Counted from the first letter of the stretch, positions 37,393-48,900 are shown. The stretch is DNA of 64,000 nt from Pseudomonadota bacterium (GCA_018817515.1 JAHIUD010000021.1:60582-124581), one strand, 5' to 3'. Made by a program: numbers and translations. Notes: a model not told the origin generated them from the sequence alone.

Positions 37393-39732
37393 GTGAAGGC
37401 CTCCGGCCCGGGGTGCAAACGCTCCGGGCCGGGCGCATCCCAGGCCGCCGCGACGCCACGCCGCAGGGGCGCGAAAGTGGAGGGTAGGGCCACGGACAAG
37501 ATAAAATTTCGCATGGAAATCAAGGGGCTGGTCTACGTCTTTGTGGCCGCCTTCCTGTTCTTGTGCATCTTTTCCTTCCATCCGGACGACCCCACCTTGA
37601 ATCAGGCCGTGAGCGCCACCTGGAAGACCAGCAACATGGCTGGCACCGTGGGTTCGTACATCGCTGGTTTCCTTGTGGAGCTTTTCGGCATCGGGGCCAT
37701 CGCCTGGCCTTTGCTGTTGGCCTACCTGGGCCTGGTCCAGTTCTCCGACCGTCTGCGCCTGCCCCTGTTCCGCTGGCTCGGGGTGACCACCTTCATCCTC
37801 TGCATCATGGCCTGGGTCAGCGCGCCCTGGGCCAAGCCCGCCTCGAACATAAAGCCCGCACTCACCGCTGGCGGCCTCCTCGGCAAATATCTTGCCGGCA
37901 CGTCCCTGGCGCTGCTCAGCCCCTGGGGCTCGGTGCTGTTCTGGCTCTTTTTGACTGTCGCTTCCGTGCAGGTTGGTTTCCAGGTGAGCTGGGCCACGCT
38001 CTTTAAACGGCTCAAATCTTTCGCCTACGACCAATGGTGCAAGTACCGCGAGCGCAGCCTGCGCCACCGCAGCGCCGAGGCCAAGCCCGGCAACGCCGAG
38101 AAGTCGGCCAAGCCTGACAAGGCCGACACCTTTGGCAAGCCCGATGCAGACGCTGTCAAGGTCCCCCGCAAGGCCGAGGCCGCGCCCTATGTGGAGCCGG
38201 ACCTGACTGGCGACAATCTGGTGCTCAAACCCTTTGAGACTCCCAACAACAAGAAGAAGGCTCCGGTCCAGGCGCACCCCACGTCCCACGCCGACCTGCC
38301 AAGCTCCGAGCTTTTGCGCGAGGCCCCGCAGCATCAGGCCGTGGCCGACCCGAAAATTCTCCAGGCAAAGGCCCGCCAGCTTACCGCCTGCCTGGCCGAC
38401 TTCAACATCCAGGGCGAGATCCAGCAGGTGCTGCCCGGTCCTGTGGTCACCATGTTCGAGTTCAAGCCCGCGCCCGGCGTCAAGATCAGCACCATCGCCG
38501 CCCGCAACGACGACATCGCGCTGTCGCTCAAGGCTCTGGCAGTGCGCATCGAGGCGCCCATCCCGGGCAAGGATTCCATCGGCGTGGAGATTCCCAACGA
38601 GAAGCGCCAGACCGTGTCCCTGCGCGAGATCATCGAGTCTCCGGTGTTCGCCATGGCCCGCTCGCCCTTGGCCCTGGCCCTGGGCAAGGACATCCAGGGC
38701 GCGCCGCAGATCGCCGACCTGGCCACCATGCCGCACCTGCTCGTGGCGGGCGCCACCGGCGCGGGCAAGAGCGTGTGCCTCAACGGCTTTTTGGTCAGCA
38801 TCCTGTTCAAGGCCACCCCCGAACAAGTCAAACTCCTGCTCATCGACCCCAAGCGCATCGAGCTGGCCATCTACTCCGATCTGCCGCACCTGGTGCACCC
38901 GGTGGTGACGGACATGAACCTGGCCAAGAGCGCGCTGGAGTGGGCCATGTGCGAGATGGATTCGCGCTACGAGACCCTGCAGCGGCTCGGCGTGCGCAAC
39001 ATCGAGGGCTACAACCAGAAGCTGGCCGAGATGGGCGACAAGCGCCCCGAAGAGTTCGCTGACCTTGCGCCCCTGCCGTATCTGGTCATCGTCATCGACG
39101 AGTTGGCCGACCTGATGATGACCTCGGCCAAGGACGTGGAGACCTGCATCGTGCGCCTGGCGCAGCTTGCCCGCGCGGCGGGCATCCACATGATCCTGGC
39201 CACCCAGCGGCCTAGCGTCGATGTGGTCACCGGACTCATCAAGGCCAACTTTCCCACGCGCATCTCCTTCCAGGTGACCAGCCGCCACGACTCGCGCACT
39301 ATCCTGGATACTGTCGGCGCAGAACGTCTGCTGGGCAAGGGCGACATGCTCTACAAGTCCGGCGGAGCCAAGCTGCGGCGCCTGCACGGGGCTTATGTGG
39401 ACGAGACCGAGATCGAGGCTGTGGTGGCCCACTGGAAGGCAAGACAACCCCAGCAGTTTGACCTGGATTTCTCCGAGTGGCGCAAGGACGGCGAGGCCGC
39501 CGGCCCGGGCGGCCAGGGCGGCGGGGAATCCGGCACGGCAGACGACCCCATGTATGCCGAGGCCGTGGAGTTCGTCACCAGCCAGGGCAGGGCGTCCATC
39601 TCGCTTATCCAGCGCCGCTTCCGCATCGGCTTCAACCGCGCGGCCCGCTACATCGAACAGATGGAAGCCGACGGCCTGCTCGGCTCAGCCGATGGCAGCA
39701 AGCCCAGAGTGGTCATGCGAGGACGCGAGTAG
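37393..39732 (+). CDS. ftsK: DNA translocase FtsK/SpoIIIE (start may be 37513)
   Basis: N-terminal TM helices, GATGAGKSVCLN Walker A, C-terminal gamma winged helix (AVEFVTSQGRASISLIQRRFRIGFNRAARYIEQMEADGLL). Confidence 0.93.
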   Translation: MKASGPGCKRSGPGASQAAATPRRRGAKVEGRATDKIKFRMEIKGLVYVFVAAFLFLCIFSFHPDDPTLNQAVSATWKTSNMAGTVGSYIAGFLVELFGIGAIAWPLLLAYLGLVQFSDRLRLPLFRWLGVTTFILCIMAWVSAPWAKPASNIKPALTAGGLLGKYLAGTSLALLSPWGSVLFWLFLTVASVQVGFQVSWATLFKRLKSFAYDQWCKYRERSLRHRSAEAKPGNAEKSAKPDKADTFGKPDADAVKVPRKAEAAPYVEPDLTGDNLVLKPFETPNNKKKAPVQAHPTSHADLPSSELLREAPQHQAVADPKILQAKARQLTACLADFNIQGEIQQVLPGPVVTMFEFKPAPGVKISTIAARNDDIALSLKALAVRIEAPIPGKDSIGVEIPNEKRQTVSLREIIESPVFAMARSPLALALGKDIQGAPQIADLATMPHLLVAGATGAGKSVCLNGFLVSILFKATPEQVKLLLIDPKRIELAIYSDLPHLVHPVVTDMNLAKSALEWAMCEMDSRYETLQRLGVRNIEGYNQKLAEMGDKRPEEFADLAPLPYLVIVIDELADLMMTSAKDVETCIVRLAQLARAAGIHMILATQRPSVDVVTGLIKANFPTRISFQVTSRHDSRTILDTVGAERLLGKGDMLYKSGGAKLRRLHGAYVDETEIEAVVAHWKARQPQQFDLDFSEWRKDGEAAGPGGQGGGESGTADDPMYAEAVEFVTSQGRASISLIQRRFRIGFNRAARYIEQMEADGLLGSADGSKPRVVMRGRE

Positions 39733-39764
39733 GCGATTTCAGGACCAGTACACCGGCCAATGAA

Positions 39765-39797
39765 AAGCCCCTTGCGGAAGTGTTCCGCAAGGGGCTT
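39765..39797. terminator. Bidirectional terminator between ftsK and tRNA-Pro
   Basis: Perfect 15-bp stem aagccccttgcggaa-gtg-ttccgcaaggggctt. Confidence 0.85.
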
Positions 39798-39805
39798 GTA
39801 CTTTC

Positions 39806-39882
39806 TGGTCGGGATGAGAGGATTTGAACCTCCGGTCTCCGCGTCCCGAACGCGGCGCTCTACCAGTCTGAGCCACATCCCG
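39806..39882 (-). tRNA. tRNA-Pro (CGG)
   Basis: CGGGATGTGGCTCAGACTGGTAGAGCGCCGCGTTCGGGACGCGGAGACCGGAGGTTCAAATCCTCTCATCCCGACCA. Confidence 0.95.
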
Positions 39883-40072
39883 TTGTGAGAGGAGGCATTT
39901 AGCCGAATCCAAAACAAAAGGCAAGCATCGGAACTGGAATTTCTCCCGCCGGGGCATTGGCTCGTGACAGCAGCAACGGCCCTTAGCGTTGGACAACAGA
40001 CAAGATTTATGAGAGCATTACGAAGATTACGAACATAATGCGCGAAGAGCCAGCCACTGAAAGGAGCGCTGT

Positions 40073-41164
40073 GTGATCAAGGTTGTTGTCGTTGATGATT
40101 CGGCTTTCATGCGCAAGGCCATCAGCACCATGCTCTCCAAGGACCCGGAAATCGACGTTGTGGCCACCGCCCGCGACGGCGAGGAAGGCCTGGAGATGAT
40201 CCGCAAATATAATCCCGACGTTGTGACCATGGACATTGAGATGCCCCGCATGGACGGGCTCACGGCGCTTCGGCACATCATGATGGAGATGCCCAGGCCC
40301 GTGCTCATGGTCAGTTCGCTCACCAACGAGGGCGCAGAGGCCACCCTGAAGGCGCTGGACCTCGGGGCCGTTGACTTCATCCCCAAGCAGCTGTCCAAGG
40401 TCTCGCTTGATATCGTCAAGATCGAGGCCAACCTCATCGCCAAGGTCAAGATCGTTGCCTCGCGCAAGCTGATGCACTCCCGCGCCAGGACTACGCCCAT
40501 GGCCCGCGCGCCCCTGGCCACGCCGTCCGCACAGCCGTGTCCCGGCCCGACCCGGACCGCTCCCGCGCCCACCGTGCCCTGCGGCTCGGCCAAGCGCGAC
40601 GTGGTGGCCATCGGCGTCTCCACGGGCGGCCCTCCTGCTGTGCAGAAGGTGCTTTCGGCCCTGCCAGCCGATTTTCCTGCCAGCATCGTCATCGCGCAGC
40701 ATATGCCCCAGGCCTTCACCGGTCCCTTTGCCAAGCGGCTGGACGGGCTGTGCAAGATCAGCGTCAAGGAAGCCGAGCCAGGCGACCGCCTGAAGGCTGG
40801 CTGCGCGTACATCGCCCCTGGCGGACGGCACCTTGTCTTGAAGCAGATGATAAGCCGCGTGGACCTGGAGATAACCTCCGAACCGGCCAGCTCCCTGTAC
40901 AAACCCTCGGCCAACGTGCTCATCGGATCAGTGGCCAATGCCGTGGGACGCCGCGCCCTGGGCGTGATCCTGACCGGCATGGGCAACGATGGCATGGAGG
41001 GAATTCGTGCCCTGAAGGAGAAGGGCGGCCGCGCCCTGGCGCAGAGCGATGCGACCTGTGTTGTGTATGGAATGCCAAAAGCCATAGTTGATGCTGGACT
41101 TTCGGACGAAATAGTTGATATTGATGACATGGCCCAGGCCATTATGAATAACCTTTACCTGTAA
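40073..41164 (+). CDS. cheB: CheB protein-glutamate methylesterase
   Basis: Receiver domain VVVVDDSAFMRKAI; CheB_methylest GVSTGGPPAVQKVL, AQHMPQAFT; GTG start after AAGGAG. Confidence 0.95.
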   Translation: MIKVVVVDDSAFMRKAISTMLSKDPEIDVVATARDGEEGLEMIRKYNPDVVTMDIEMPRMDGLTALRHIMMEMPRPVLMVSSLTNEGAEATLKALDLGAVDFIPKQLSKVSLDIVKIEANLIAKVKIVASRKLMHSRARTTPMARAPLATPSAQPCPGPTRTAPAPTVPCGSAKRDVVAIGVSTGGPPAVQKVLSALPADFPASIVIAQHMPQAFTGPFAKRLDGLCKISVKEAEPGDRLKAGCAYIAPGGRHLVLKQMISRVDLEITSEPASSLYKPSANVLIGSVANAVGRRALGVILTGMGNDGMEGIRALKEKGGRALAQSDATCVVYGMPKAIVDAGLSDEIVDIDDMAQAIMNNLYL

Positions 41165-41235
41165 TGGGCGCTACCGCAGCGGCTCGCCGCCGTTGCGTAT
41201 GATACGAGAGCAAGATTCTGGAGGGGCGCGAGCAA

Positions 41236-43164
41236 ATGACCGATTGCAAAGAAATCCTGCCGATGCTGACAAGTCCCGAGTCGGACGTGTTGCGCGAGGG
41301 AGCCTACCTGGCTGGGGAGGCCCATTGCGAAGACGCCGTCCCGCTGCTTGTCGAAATGCTCAAGAGCAGCAACATTGGCGTTCAAGAGGCCGCGGACAAC
41401 GCGCTGCGCATGATCGGGGGCAAGGAGGCTGTCAGCGGCGTCATACCGCTCCTGCAGTCTGACGAGGCCCCGGTCCGCAACGGCGCAATGGACATCCTGC
41501 GCGCCCTGGGCGGCAATGAGTTGCAACTGCTCATTCCGCTTCTGAAGGACGAGGACGTCGACCTGCGCATCTTCGCCAGCGACATCCTGGGCTCGGCCGG
41601 CAACGTCATGGCCGTGGCTCCGTTGTGCGAGGCCCTGCTCAAGGATCCCGAGGTCAACGTGCGCTACCAGGCCGCCGTGAGCCTGGGCAACCTCGGCCTG
41701 CCCGAGGCCGCCAAGTGCCTGAACCAAGCCATGCGCGACGAGGAATGGGTCCAGTACTCGGTCATCGAGGCCCTGGCCAAGATTGGGCATGCGAGTTCCG
41801 TGGACGCCATGGTGAAGGCCATGAGCCATTCCTCGGAACTCGTGGTCTCCATGATCATCGACGCCCTGGGCGAGATGGGCAACGTCAAGGCCGTGACCCT
41901 GCTGCTGCACCGCATGGAGTCCTCGCCCACGGCCCTGCGCAACAAGATCGTCAAGGCCATCGTGAACATCCTGGGCGCCAAGCTGGTGAACCTGCTGCCC
42001 AAGGCCGAGCGGGAGAATTTCCGGGAATACCTGCTGGTGGCCCTGGAGGATGAGGAGACCGAGGTCCAGGACGCGGCCATCCTCGGTCTGGCCGCCATGG
42101 GCGGCGACGACGCCGCTGCCGGAGTCTTCTCCATCGCCAGCAAGCTCGACCCCGACAAGGACCAGGACCGCCTGGAACACATCCTGGAGAGCCTTTCGCA
42201 CATGGGGCTGACCGAGGTGCTGCGCACCTCGCTTAAGGGTGAAGACCAGGCCCAGGCGCTTCTCGCCGTGGAGACCCTGGACCGCGTGTCCGATCCTGAG
42301 GTCGAGGAGCTGCTGACCAAGGCTTTCTGGGCCAATCAGGTTGTTGTGCAGCGCAGCATCATCGCTGTTCTGGCGCGCGTCGCCGGGCCTGGCGCCAGCG
42401 ACTTCTTCATGGACATTCTGGCCAAGCACCAGGACGGCAAGGTGCTCAAGTCCGCCGCGAGTTTCCTGGGGCAGAACCTGCGCCATGCCCCGGCCGCAAA
42501 TGCGCTCTTCGCCCTGCTGGACCATCAGTACGACGACGTCAAGGAGGCCGCGCTGGACGCCTGCGTTGCCATCGACGGCCCCGAGATGCAGGCGCGCTTC
42601 CAGAAGCTCTACCAGGGCATCGATCCGCTCAAACGGCTCATGGCCGTGTACGCACTGGGCAAGATGGACGCGGCGGGGAACCTCACCATTCTCAAGTCCG
42701 CCCTGGAGGACGAAAGCCCGGAGATCCGCAAGCACGCCCTTGAGGCTGTGGCCTCCCTGTGCCATGACTCCGAGGTTTGGCTTGATCTGCTGGCCTCGCG
42801 CCTGCTCGATGAGAACCGCGACGTGCGCCAGACCGTTGTCGAGATCATGGGGCAGTGCTTTTCCACCTCCGCCATCCCGCACCTTTTGCACGCCCTGCAC
42901 GACGACGATGACTGGGTCAAGGTGCGCACCCTGGAGGTCCTCGGCCAGCACAGGGTCATGGACGCCATCCCAGAGGTAGTCGGACTGCTGGAGAATCCCA
43001 ACAAGCTGGTGATCATCCGCACCATCGAGTGCCTGGGCAGCATCGGCGGCACTTCGGCCTTCCGTGCGCTGTTGGCCATCTCCGGCAGCGAGGACTACGA
43101 AATAATGGACGCCGCTGAGGCTGCCATCGCCAAGTTGCAAGGTGAGCAGGAGGAGGGAATCTAA
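41236..43164 (+). CDS. HEAT-repeat protein in chemosensory operon
   Basis: 642 aa of tandem helical repeats (VQEAADNALRMIGGKEAV...). Confidence 0.85.
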   Translation: MTDCKEILPMLTSPESDVLREGAYLAGEAHCEDAVPLLVEMLKSSNIGVQEAADNALRMIGGKEAVSGVIPLLQSDEAPVRNGAMDILRALGGNELQLLIPLLKDEDVDLRIFASDILGSAGNVMAVAPLCEALLKDPEVNVRYQAAVSLGNLGLPEAAKCLNQAMRDEEWVQYSVIEALAKIGHASSVDAMVKAMSHSSELVVSMIIDALGEMGNVKAVTLLLHRMESSPTALRNKIVKAIVNILGAKLVNLLPKAERENFREYLLVALEDEETEVQDAAILGLAAMGGDDAAAGVFSIASKLDPDKDQDRLEHILESLSHMGLTEVLRTSLKGEDQAQALLAVETLDRVSDPEVEELLTKAFWANQVVVQRSIIAVLARVAGPGASDFFMDILAKHQDGKVLKSAASFLGQNLRHAPAANALFALLDHQYDDVKEAALDACVAIDGPEMQARFQKLYQGIDPLKRLMAVYALGKMDAAGNLTILKSALEDESPEIRKHALEAVASLCHDSEVWLDLLASRLLDENRDVRQTVVEIMGQCFSTSAIPHLLHALHDDDDWVKVRTLEVLGQHRVMDAIPEVVGLLENPNKLVIIRTIECLGSIGGTSAFRALLAISGSEDYEIMDAAEAAIAKLQGEQEEGI

Positions 43165-44043
43165 ATGTCAGCCCTCTTCTCCACATCGACGTCCGTTGGT
43201 GGCGATCTCAAGATAAGCGACGCCGAGTTTGTGCAGCTGCGTGATTTCATCTACGCCCAGTGCGGAATCTACGTTGCGGACAACCGCAAGTATCTGCTCG
43301 AGAACCGCTTGGCCAACAGGCTCAAGCTGCTCAATCTGAAGAACTTTGGCGAATACTACCATTACCTCCAGTACGACACGAACAAGAAGGCCGAGCTCAC
43401 CAAGCTCTTTGAGGTCATCACCACCAACGAGACGAGTTTTTACCGCAACCCGCCGCAGCTCAAGGTCTTCCAGGAGAACATCCTGACCGAGGTCATCGGC
43501 GAGATGCGCAAAAAGGGCGACAAACGCCTGCGCATCTGGTCCGCAGGTTGCTCCACGGGCGAGGAACCCTACACGCTCGCCATCATCGTCTCCGAGGTGC
43601 TCAAGGGCGAGCTGGCCAGCTGGGACGTGAAGATCACCGCCAGCGACCTCTCTGAGCGCGTGCTCGAAGCCGCGCGCAAGGGCGTGTACAACGAGTATAC
43701 CCTGCGCACCACGCCCAAGGAGCTTCTGCCGCGCTATTTCGACAAGGACGGCGAGAATTACCGGATCAAGCCGGAACTCAAGCGGCTGATCTCCTTCGGC
43801 CAGCTGAACCTCTCCGACCGCGTTGCGCTCAAGCGCGTGGAGCGTTCCCAGCTTGTCTTCTGCCGCAACGTCATCATCTACTTCGACGACGAGATGAAGA
43901 AGAAGGTCATCGGCGCGTTCTACGACAACCTGCAGCCGGGCGGCTACATGCTCATCGGCCATTCGGAGTCGCTGCACAACATAACGCGCTCATTCAAGCC
44001 CATCCACTACCCCGGGGCCATCATGTACAAGAAGGAAGCCTGA
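43165..44043 (+). CDS. cheR: CheR chemotaxis protein methyltransferase
   Basis: FEVITTNETSFYR, IWSAGCSTGEEPYTLA. Confidence 0.95.
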   Translation: MSALFSTSTSVGGDLKISDAEFVQLRDFIYAQCGIYVADNRKYLLENRLANRLKLLNLKNFGEYYHYLQYDTNKKAELTKLFEVITTNETSFYRNPPQLKVFQENILTEVIGEMRKKGDKRLRIWSAGCSTGEEPYTLAIIVSEVLKGELASWDVKITASDLSERVLEAARKGVYNEYTLRTTPKELLPRYFDKDGENYRIKPELKRLISFGQLNLSDRVALKRVERSQLVFCRNVIIYFDDEMKKKVIGAFYDNLQPGGYMLIGHSESLHNITRSFKPIHYPGAIMYKKEA

Positions 44044-44064
44044 TGCGGATGGGCATCAGGCAGG

Positions 44065-44865
44065 TTGCGGGAGCGGGGTAGGGCATTGGGCGCCAGGGTC
44101 CTCGCCATAGCGAATCAGAAGGGGGGCGTGGGCAAGACCACCACTGCCTTGACCCTCGGGGCGGCCCTGACGATTCTTGACAAGCGGGTGCTGGTCATGG
44201 ACCTCGACCCGCACGCCAACGCCTCGGTGCACCTCTCCTATTTCCCGGAGACGCTTGAGGCAACGGTGTACGATCTTTTCCAGGAGGAGCAGGCCGGACG
44301 CGAGGTCTGGGAGCGCATCCTCAAGAAGGGAGTGGACGGCGGGTTCGACTTCGCGCCTGGTTCCATCAGGCTTTCCGAGCTTGAGGTGGACTTAAAGGAG
44401 CGCAAGAACAAGGGGCTGATCCTGAACGTCGCCCTAGAGGACCTGCGGGAGCGCTACGACTACGTCCTGCTGGACTGCCCGCCCCATGTGGGCATCCTGC
44501 TGGTGAACGCCCTGGTGGCGGCGGATCTGGTGCTCATCCCCATCCAGACGGACTTTCTGGCTCTGTACGGGATCAGGCTTTTGTTCGACACCATCAGGCT
44601 TCTCAACCGGGTTTTGCCCAGACCGGTGCGCTACATGGCCCTGCCCACCATGTATGACAAGCGCACGGCGGCTTGCAGGCGCATCCTGCGGATCATGCGC
44701 GACAAGCTGGGGGACAGGGTGCTTGAGACGGTGATCCATTTTGACACGAAATTTCGAGAGTCCAGCGCAGGCGGCAAGGTTATTTTTGATGTGGACCCCA
44801 AGGCGCGCGGCGCCGTTGAATACCTGAACCTGGCAAGAGAGATTGTGCGCAATGAAAACCCCTGA
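44065..44865 (+). CDS. ParA/MinD-family ATPase associated with chemosensory operon (start may be 44086)
   Basis: IANQKGGVGKTTTALTLG deviant Walker A, DLDPHANAS. Confidence 0.92.
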   Translation: MRERGRALGARVLAIANQKGGVGKTTTALTLGAALTILDKRVLVMDLDPHANASVHLSYFPETLEATVYDLFQEEQAGREVWERILKKGVDGGFDFAPGSIRLSELEVDLKERKNKGLILNVALEDLRERYDYVLLDCPPHVGILLVNALVAADLVLIPIQTDFLALYGIRLLFDTIRLLNRVLPRPVRYMALPTMYDKRTAACRRILRIMRDKLGDRVLETVIHFDTKFRESSAGGKVIFDVDPKARGAVEYLNLAREIVRNENP

Positions 44866-45535
44866 ACAATACTTCGTCGATGATGTCCGTCTGCCCGACG
44901 TCACCGACCCTGACCGCAGCCTGACCGGCGCCGAGGAAGCATTTCTGGAGAAGTACCTGGGGGTGGACCGCGAAAAGGTCCTGGCCCAGGCCAGAAGGGT
45001 CGACCCGCGCGGCGATGATGCGCTGGCCGGGTTCTCGGATCCCTCCGAGGCCCGCTCGGAAGAGCATTCCGACGAGAACATGCGCAATCAGGAGAACATC
45101 CGCCTCGTGAGCTTCTCGCTCATGAACCGCGAGTACGCGCTGCCCATCACGGTGATCCAGGAGGTCATCCGCTACGTCAAACCGACCAAGCTGCCCGCAG
45201 CGCCATATTTCATTTCCGGGATCATAAACCTGCGCGGGCGGGTGACCCCGCTTGTGAGCCTGCGTATGCTCATGGGCATCCCTGGCGAGCAGGAGGACCG
45301 TTTCATCGTCATCTGCCGCCACCGGGGCTTGCAGATCGGACTCATGATCAACGCCGTATCCACCATGTATCTCGCCTCCGGCGACGAGCTTGAGTGGAAC
45401 GTGGAAGGCAACATCGGCGTGTCCGCGCATCTTCTCATGGGGCTGTATAAATCCGGTGAGCGCTTGATCAGCATCCTTTCTATCGACAATCTGGTCCACG
45501 GAGTACTCCAGGGGGGAGGTTCATCTCATGCCTAA
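44852..45535 (+). CDS. cheW: CheW-domain protein with N-terminal extension
   Basis: VSFSLMNREYALPITVIQEVIRYVKPTKLPAAPYFISGIINLRGRVTPLVSLR. Confidence 0.92.
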   Translation: MKTPEQYFVDDVRLPDVTDPDRSLTGAEEAFLEKYLGVDREKVLAQARRVDPRGDDALAGFSDPSEARSEEHSDENMRNQENIRLVSFSLMNREYALPITVIQEVIRYVKPTKLPAAPYFISGIINLRGRVTPLVSLRMLMGIPGEQEDRFIVICRHRGLQIGLMINAVSTMYLASGDELEWNVEGNIGVSAHLLMGLYKSGERLISILSIDNLVHGVLQGGGSSHA

Positions 45536-45896
45536 ACATATTCTGATTGTGGACGATTCTAAGACTGTAAGGAATCTCGTGGCCTTCATCATGAAGAAGG
45601 AAGGGTTCCGCGTGACCACGGCCGAGGACGGCCTTGACGGATTGGAGAAACTCTACGCGGCGGACCTTGTAGATCTCATCGTCAGCGATGTGAACATGCC
45701 CCGCATGGACGGCTTCACCTTCATCAAGAACGTGCGCGAGCAGGAGGCCTACCGGGACATTCCCATCATCGTCCTGTCCACGGAAGGCCAGGACAAGGAC
45801 ATCCAGACCGGGCTGACACTTGGCGCCAACTTGTACATGGTCAAGCCGGCCCAGCCGGAAAAGATGGTCCGCAACGTAAAGATGCTCCTGGGCTGA
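45528..45896 (+). CDS. cheY: CheY-like response regulator
   Basis: ILIVDDSKTVRNLVAF, VSDVNMPRMDG, KPAQPEKM. Confidence 0.93.
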   Translation: MPKHILIVDDSKTVRNLVAFIMKKEGFRVTTAEDGLDGLEKLYAADLVDLIVSDVNMPRMDGFTFIKNVREQEAYRDIPIIVLSTEGQDKDIQTGLTLGANLYMVKPAQPEKMVRNVKMLLG

Positions 45897-45971
45897 AGCC
45901 CTTGAGCGAACGTTCCGCCCCGGTTCAGGACAGTGTGCCGGGCGGACACATGAGAGCAGGCAGGTATCTCG

Positions 45972-48900
45972 ATGAGCCAAGAATACCTTGATCCAGAGAT
46001 ACTCTCTGACTTCTTCATAGAAGCCAAAGAGCACCTTGAGACCATCGAGCCGAACCTTCTCCAGTTGGAGAAGAATCCGGAGAACCTCGGCCTCTTGAAC
46101 GAGATTTTCCGCCCAATGCACTCCCTCAAGGGCGCTTCGGGCTTTCTTGGTCTGCACAAAATCAACGGCCTGGCCCACAAGGCCGAGAACATCCTTGATG
46201 AACTGCGCCAGGGCGCCATGGCCGTTAATTCGGTCATCATGGACGTCATCCTTTCCGCCACCGACGCGCTCCGCCAGATCGTAGAAAACCTGGAGAACAC
46301 AGGTCTTGAAGGCGATGTGGACACAGCGACCATCATCGCGCGCATCGAGAGCATCCTGGCGGGCGAGTTCTCCGCTCCCGCGGCCGAGGCGCTCCCTGAC
46401 GCCACGGACCCCGCTGATGCCCCTGCCGACCCCGACGAACCAGCCATTTCCGAGGACTTGGCCGAGCCGGAGGAACTGGATCTCATGCCCGAGTCCGCTC
46501 CTACGGCTGATGACGTTCCGCTGAATATCCGCTGGCAGAACGTCCATCTTGAGCCCAGCCCGGGCTTTGACTCCACGCCGTACATTCTGACCACGGTTGG
46601 CGAGGGGCACCTCACCGACTTTCTTGAGGAGTCGCGCGACCTTGTGGGCAGCCTCAACGAGGGCCTGCTGGAACTTGAAAAGAACCCCGACGGCGGCGGC
46701 GAGCTCGTCAACGACATCTTCCGCTATTTCCACAACATCAAGGGCAACAGCGGCATCATCGGTTATCGCGAGCTCAATGCTCTGACCCATGAGGCCGAGA
46801 CCCTGCTGAACCGCGTCCGCAAGGGCGAGATGCGCACCAGCCGTGCAGTCATCGACCTGCTGCTGGCCGTGGTGGACTTGATCGAGGAGCTCCTGGGCCG
46901 CATCGAGGTTGAAGGCATGAAGGCCACGCCCAAGGACATCACGGTCATGGCTGCGGTGCTCCAGGCCACAACCGAGGCCGGTGAGCTCGCCGTGCCGGAG
47001 CAGTACAGGGCCATGCTCGCGCCAGACTCCGTCGCAGCGGCGCCGGTATGGGAGGCCCCCGCGCCTGATGCCGAATCCGATTCCGATCCGGTTGTCGAAC
47101 CGGTTGTAGAATCGGGAGTCGAGCCTGCGCCTGCGTCCGCAGCTTCTGACGACGAGCAGGCCGTGGCCCCGGCCACGACCACCTCGGCCAACGGCTTCGA
47201 CGCCGAGGACGTGGACATCTTCGAGCAGACCGTGCTGCACCAGGTCAAAAGCCTGGAGATGGCATTGGATATGCTCAGACAAGACGCCTCGCAGCGTGAC
47301 ATCATCGACGGGCTGTACCGCAGCCTGACGACTTTGCAGAACTCCAGCGGCTACATGGGCCTGGCCGAGATCAAGGGCTATTCCGAGCGTACCGCCGGGA
47401 TGGTGGACCAGGCACGCAAGGCTGACATGGATTTTGATCTCATGCTGGACATCCTGTCCCAGGAGATCGCCATCCTCACGGACATGGTCATCAAGGCCCT
47501 GGCAGAAATGAAGGGCGTTTCGCCGGAATCCCTGGTGCAGTCTGCCGCGTCCGGGTCTGAACCCGCTCCCGCCCCGGCTCCTGAACCCAAGTCTGCGCCC
47601 GAGCCCGAGCCCGAGCCCAAGCCCGAGCCGAAACCCGCGCCAAAGCCCGAGCCCAAGCCGGAACCCAAGCCGGAACCCAAGCCGGAACCCAAGTCCGAAT
47701 CAAAGCCAGCGCCGAAGCCAGCAGCAACGGCCGCGCCAGCTCCCGCTCCCGTGGCTGCGAGACCTGCCGCCGCGCCCCCCACTGCCGCCCAGGCCGCCTT
47801 CGAGGCTGGCCAGCCCCAGCAGAAGGGCGCCACAACCATTCGCGTGGACCACGAGAAGCTTGACCATCTGATGAACCTCATCGGCGAGCTGATCATCAAC
47901 CGCAACCGCTACTCCATGATCGCGCGCGCCCTGGCCGAAGGCCTGGAAGACGTCAACGACGTCGCCCAGCAGCTCACCGAGACGACGTACGCCATGGCCC
48001 GCATCTCCGACGACCTTCAGGACACCATCATGAAGGTGCGCATGGTGCCGGTGCATACGGTGTTCTCGCGCTTCCCGCGCCTGGTGCGCGACCTCTCGCG
48101 CAAGAGCGGCAAGCAGGTGGAGCTCATCACCGAGGGTGAGGAGACCGAACTCGACAAGAGCGTGGGCGAGGAGATCGGCGATCCGCTGGTGCACCTTATC
48201 CGCAATTCGCTGGACCACGGCCTGGAGTCGGAGGACGAGCGCATCGCTGCGGGCAAGAACCCCAAGGGCCATGTGTGGCTGCGCGCCTACCACAAGGGCA
48301 ACTCCGTGGCCATTGAGGTCGAGGACGACGGTCGCGGCATCGATGCGGAAAAGATGCGCGCGGTGGGCGTCAAGAAGGGGTTGTGCACCGCTGAGGAAGC
48401 CAAGCTGCTGGACGACCGTCAGGCCGTGGACCTCATCTTCGCGCCTGGCTTCTCCTCGGCTGAGAAGATCACCGACGTGTCCGGCCGAGGCGTCGGCATG
48501 GACGTGGTCAAGACCAACATCAAGAACCTCAAGGGCAGCATCCAGATCAACACCGAGGTCGGCCGGGGCACGCGCTTCACCCTGACCTTGCCGCTGACCC
48601 TGGCCATCATCGATGCCCTCATGGTCCAGGTGGGCGACGGCACCTACGCCATCCCGCTCGACGCCGTGAGCGAAACCACCAAGATCGAAGTCGAACGGCT
48701 CTCCGAGGTCAACCACCGCAAGGCCCTGACCCTGCGCGGCGAGGTCCTGGGCATCATTGAGCTCTCGGAGCTCATGGGCCTGCCCGGCAACCCCGAAAAT
48801 CGCGAGATCCTGCCCGTGGTCATCATCCACGACAATGACCGCAGGCTCGGCATCGTGGTGGACAAGCTCTTGGAACGCCAGGAGATCGTCATCAAGCCCC

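Noticed and set aside
47590-47710. CRISPR-like repeat
   Set aside because: In-frame 12-bp coding repeat (PEPK)n without spacers; no CRISPR array or cas gene seen in the window.
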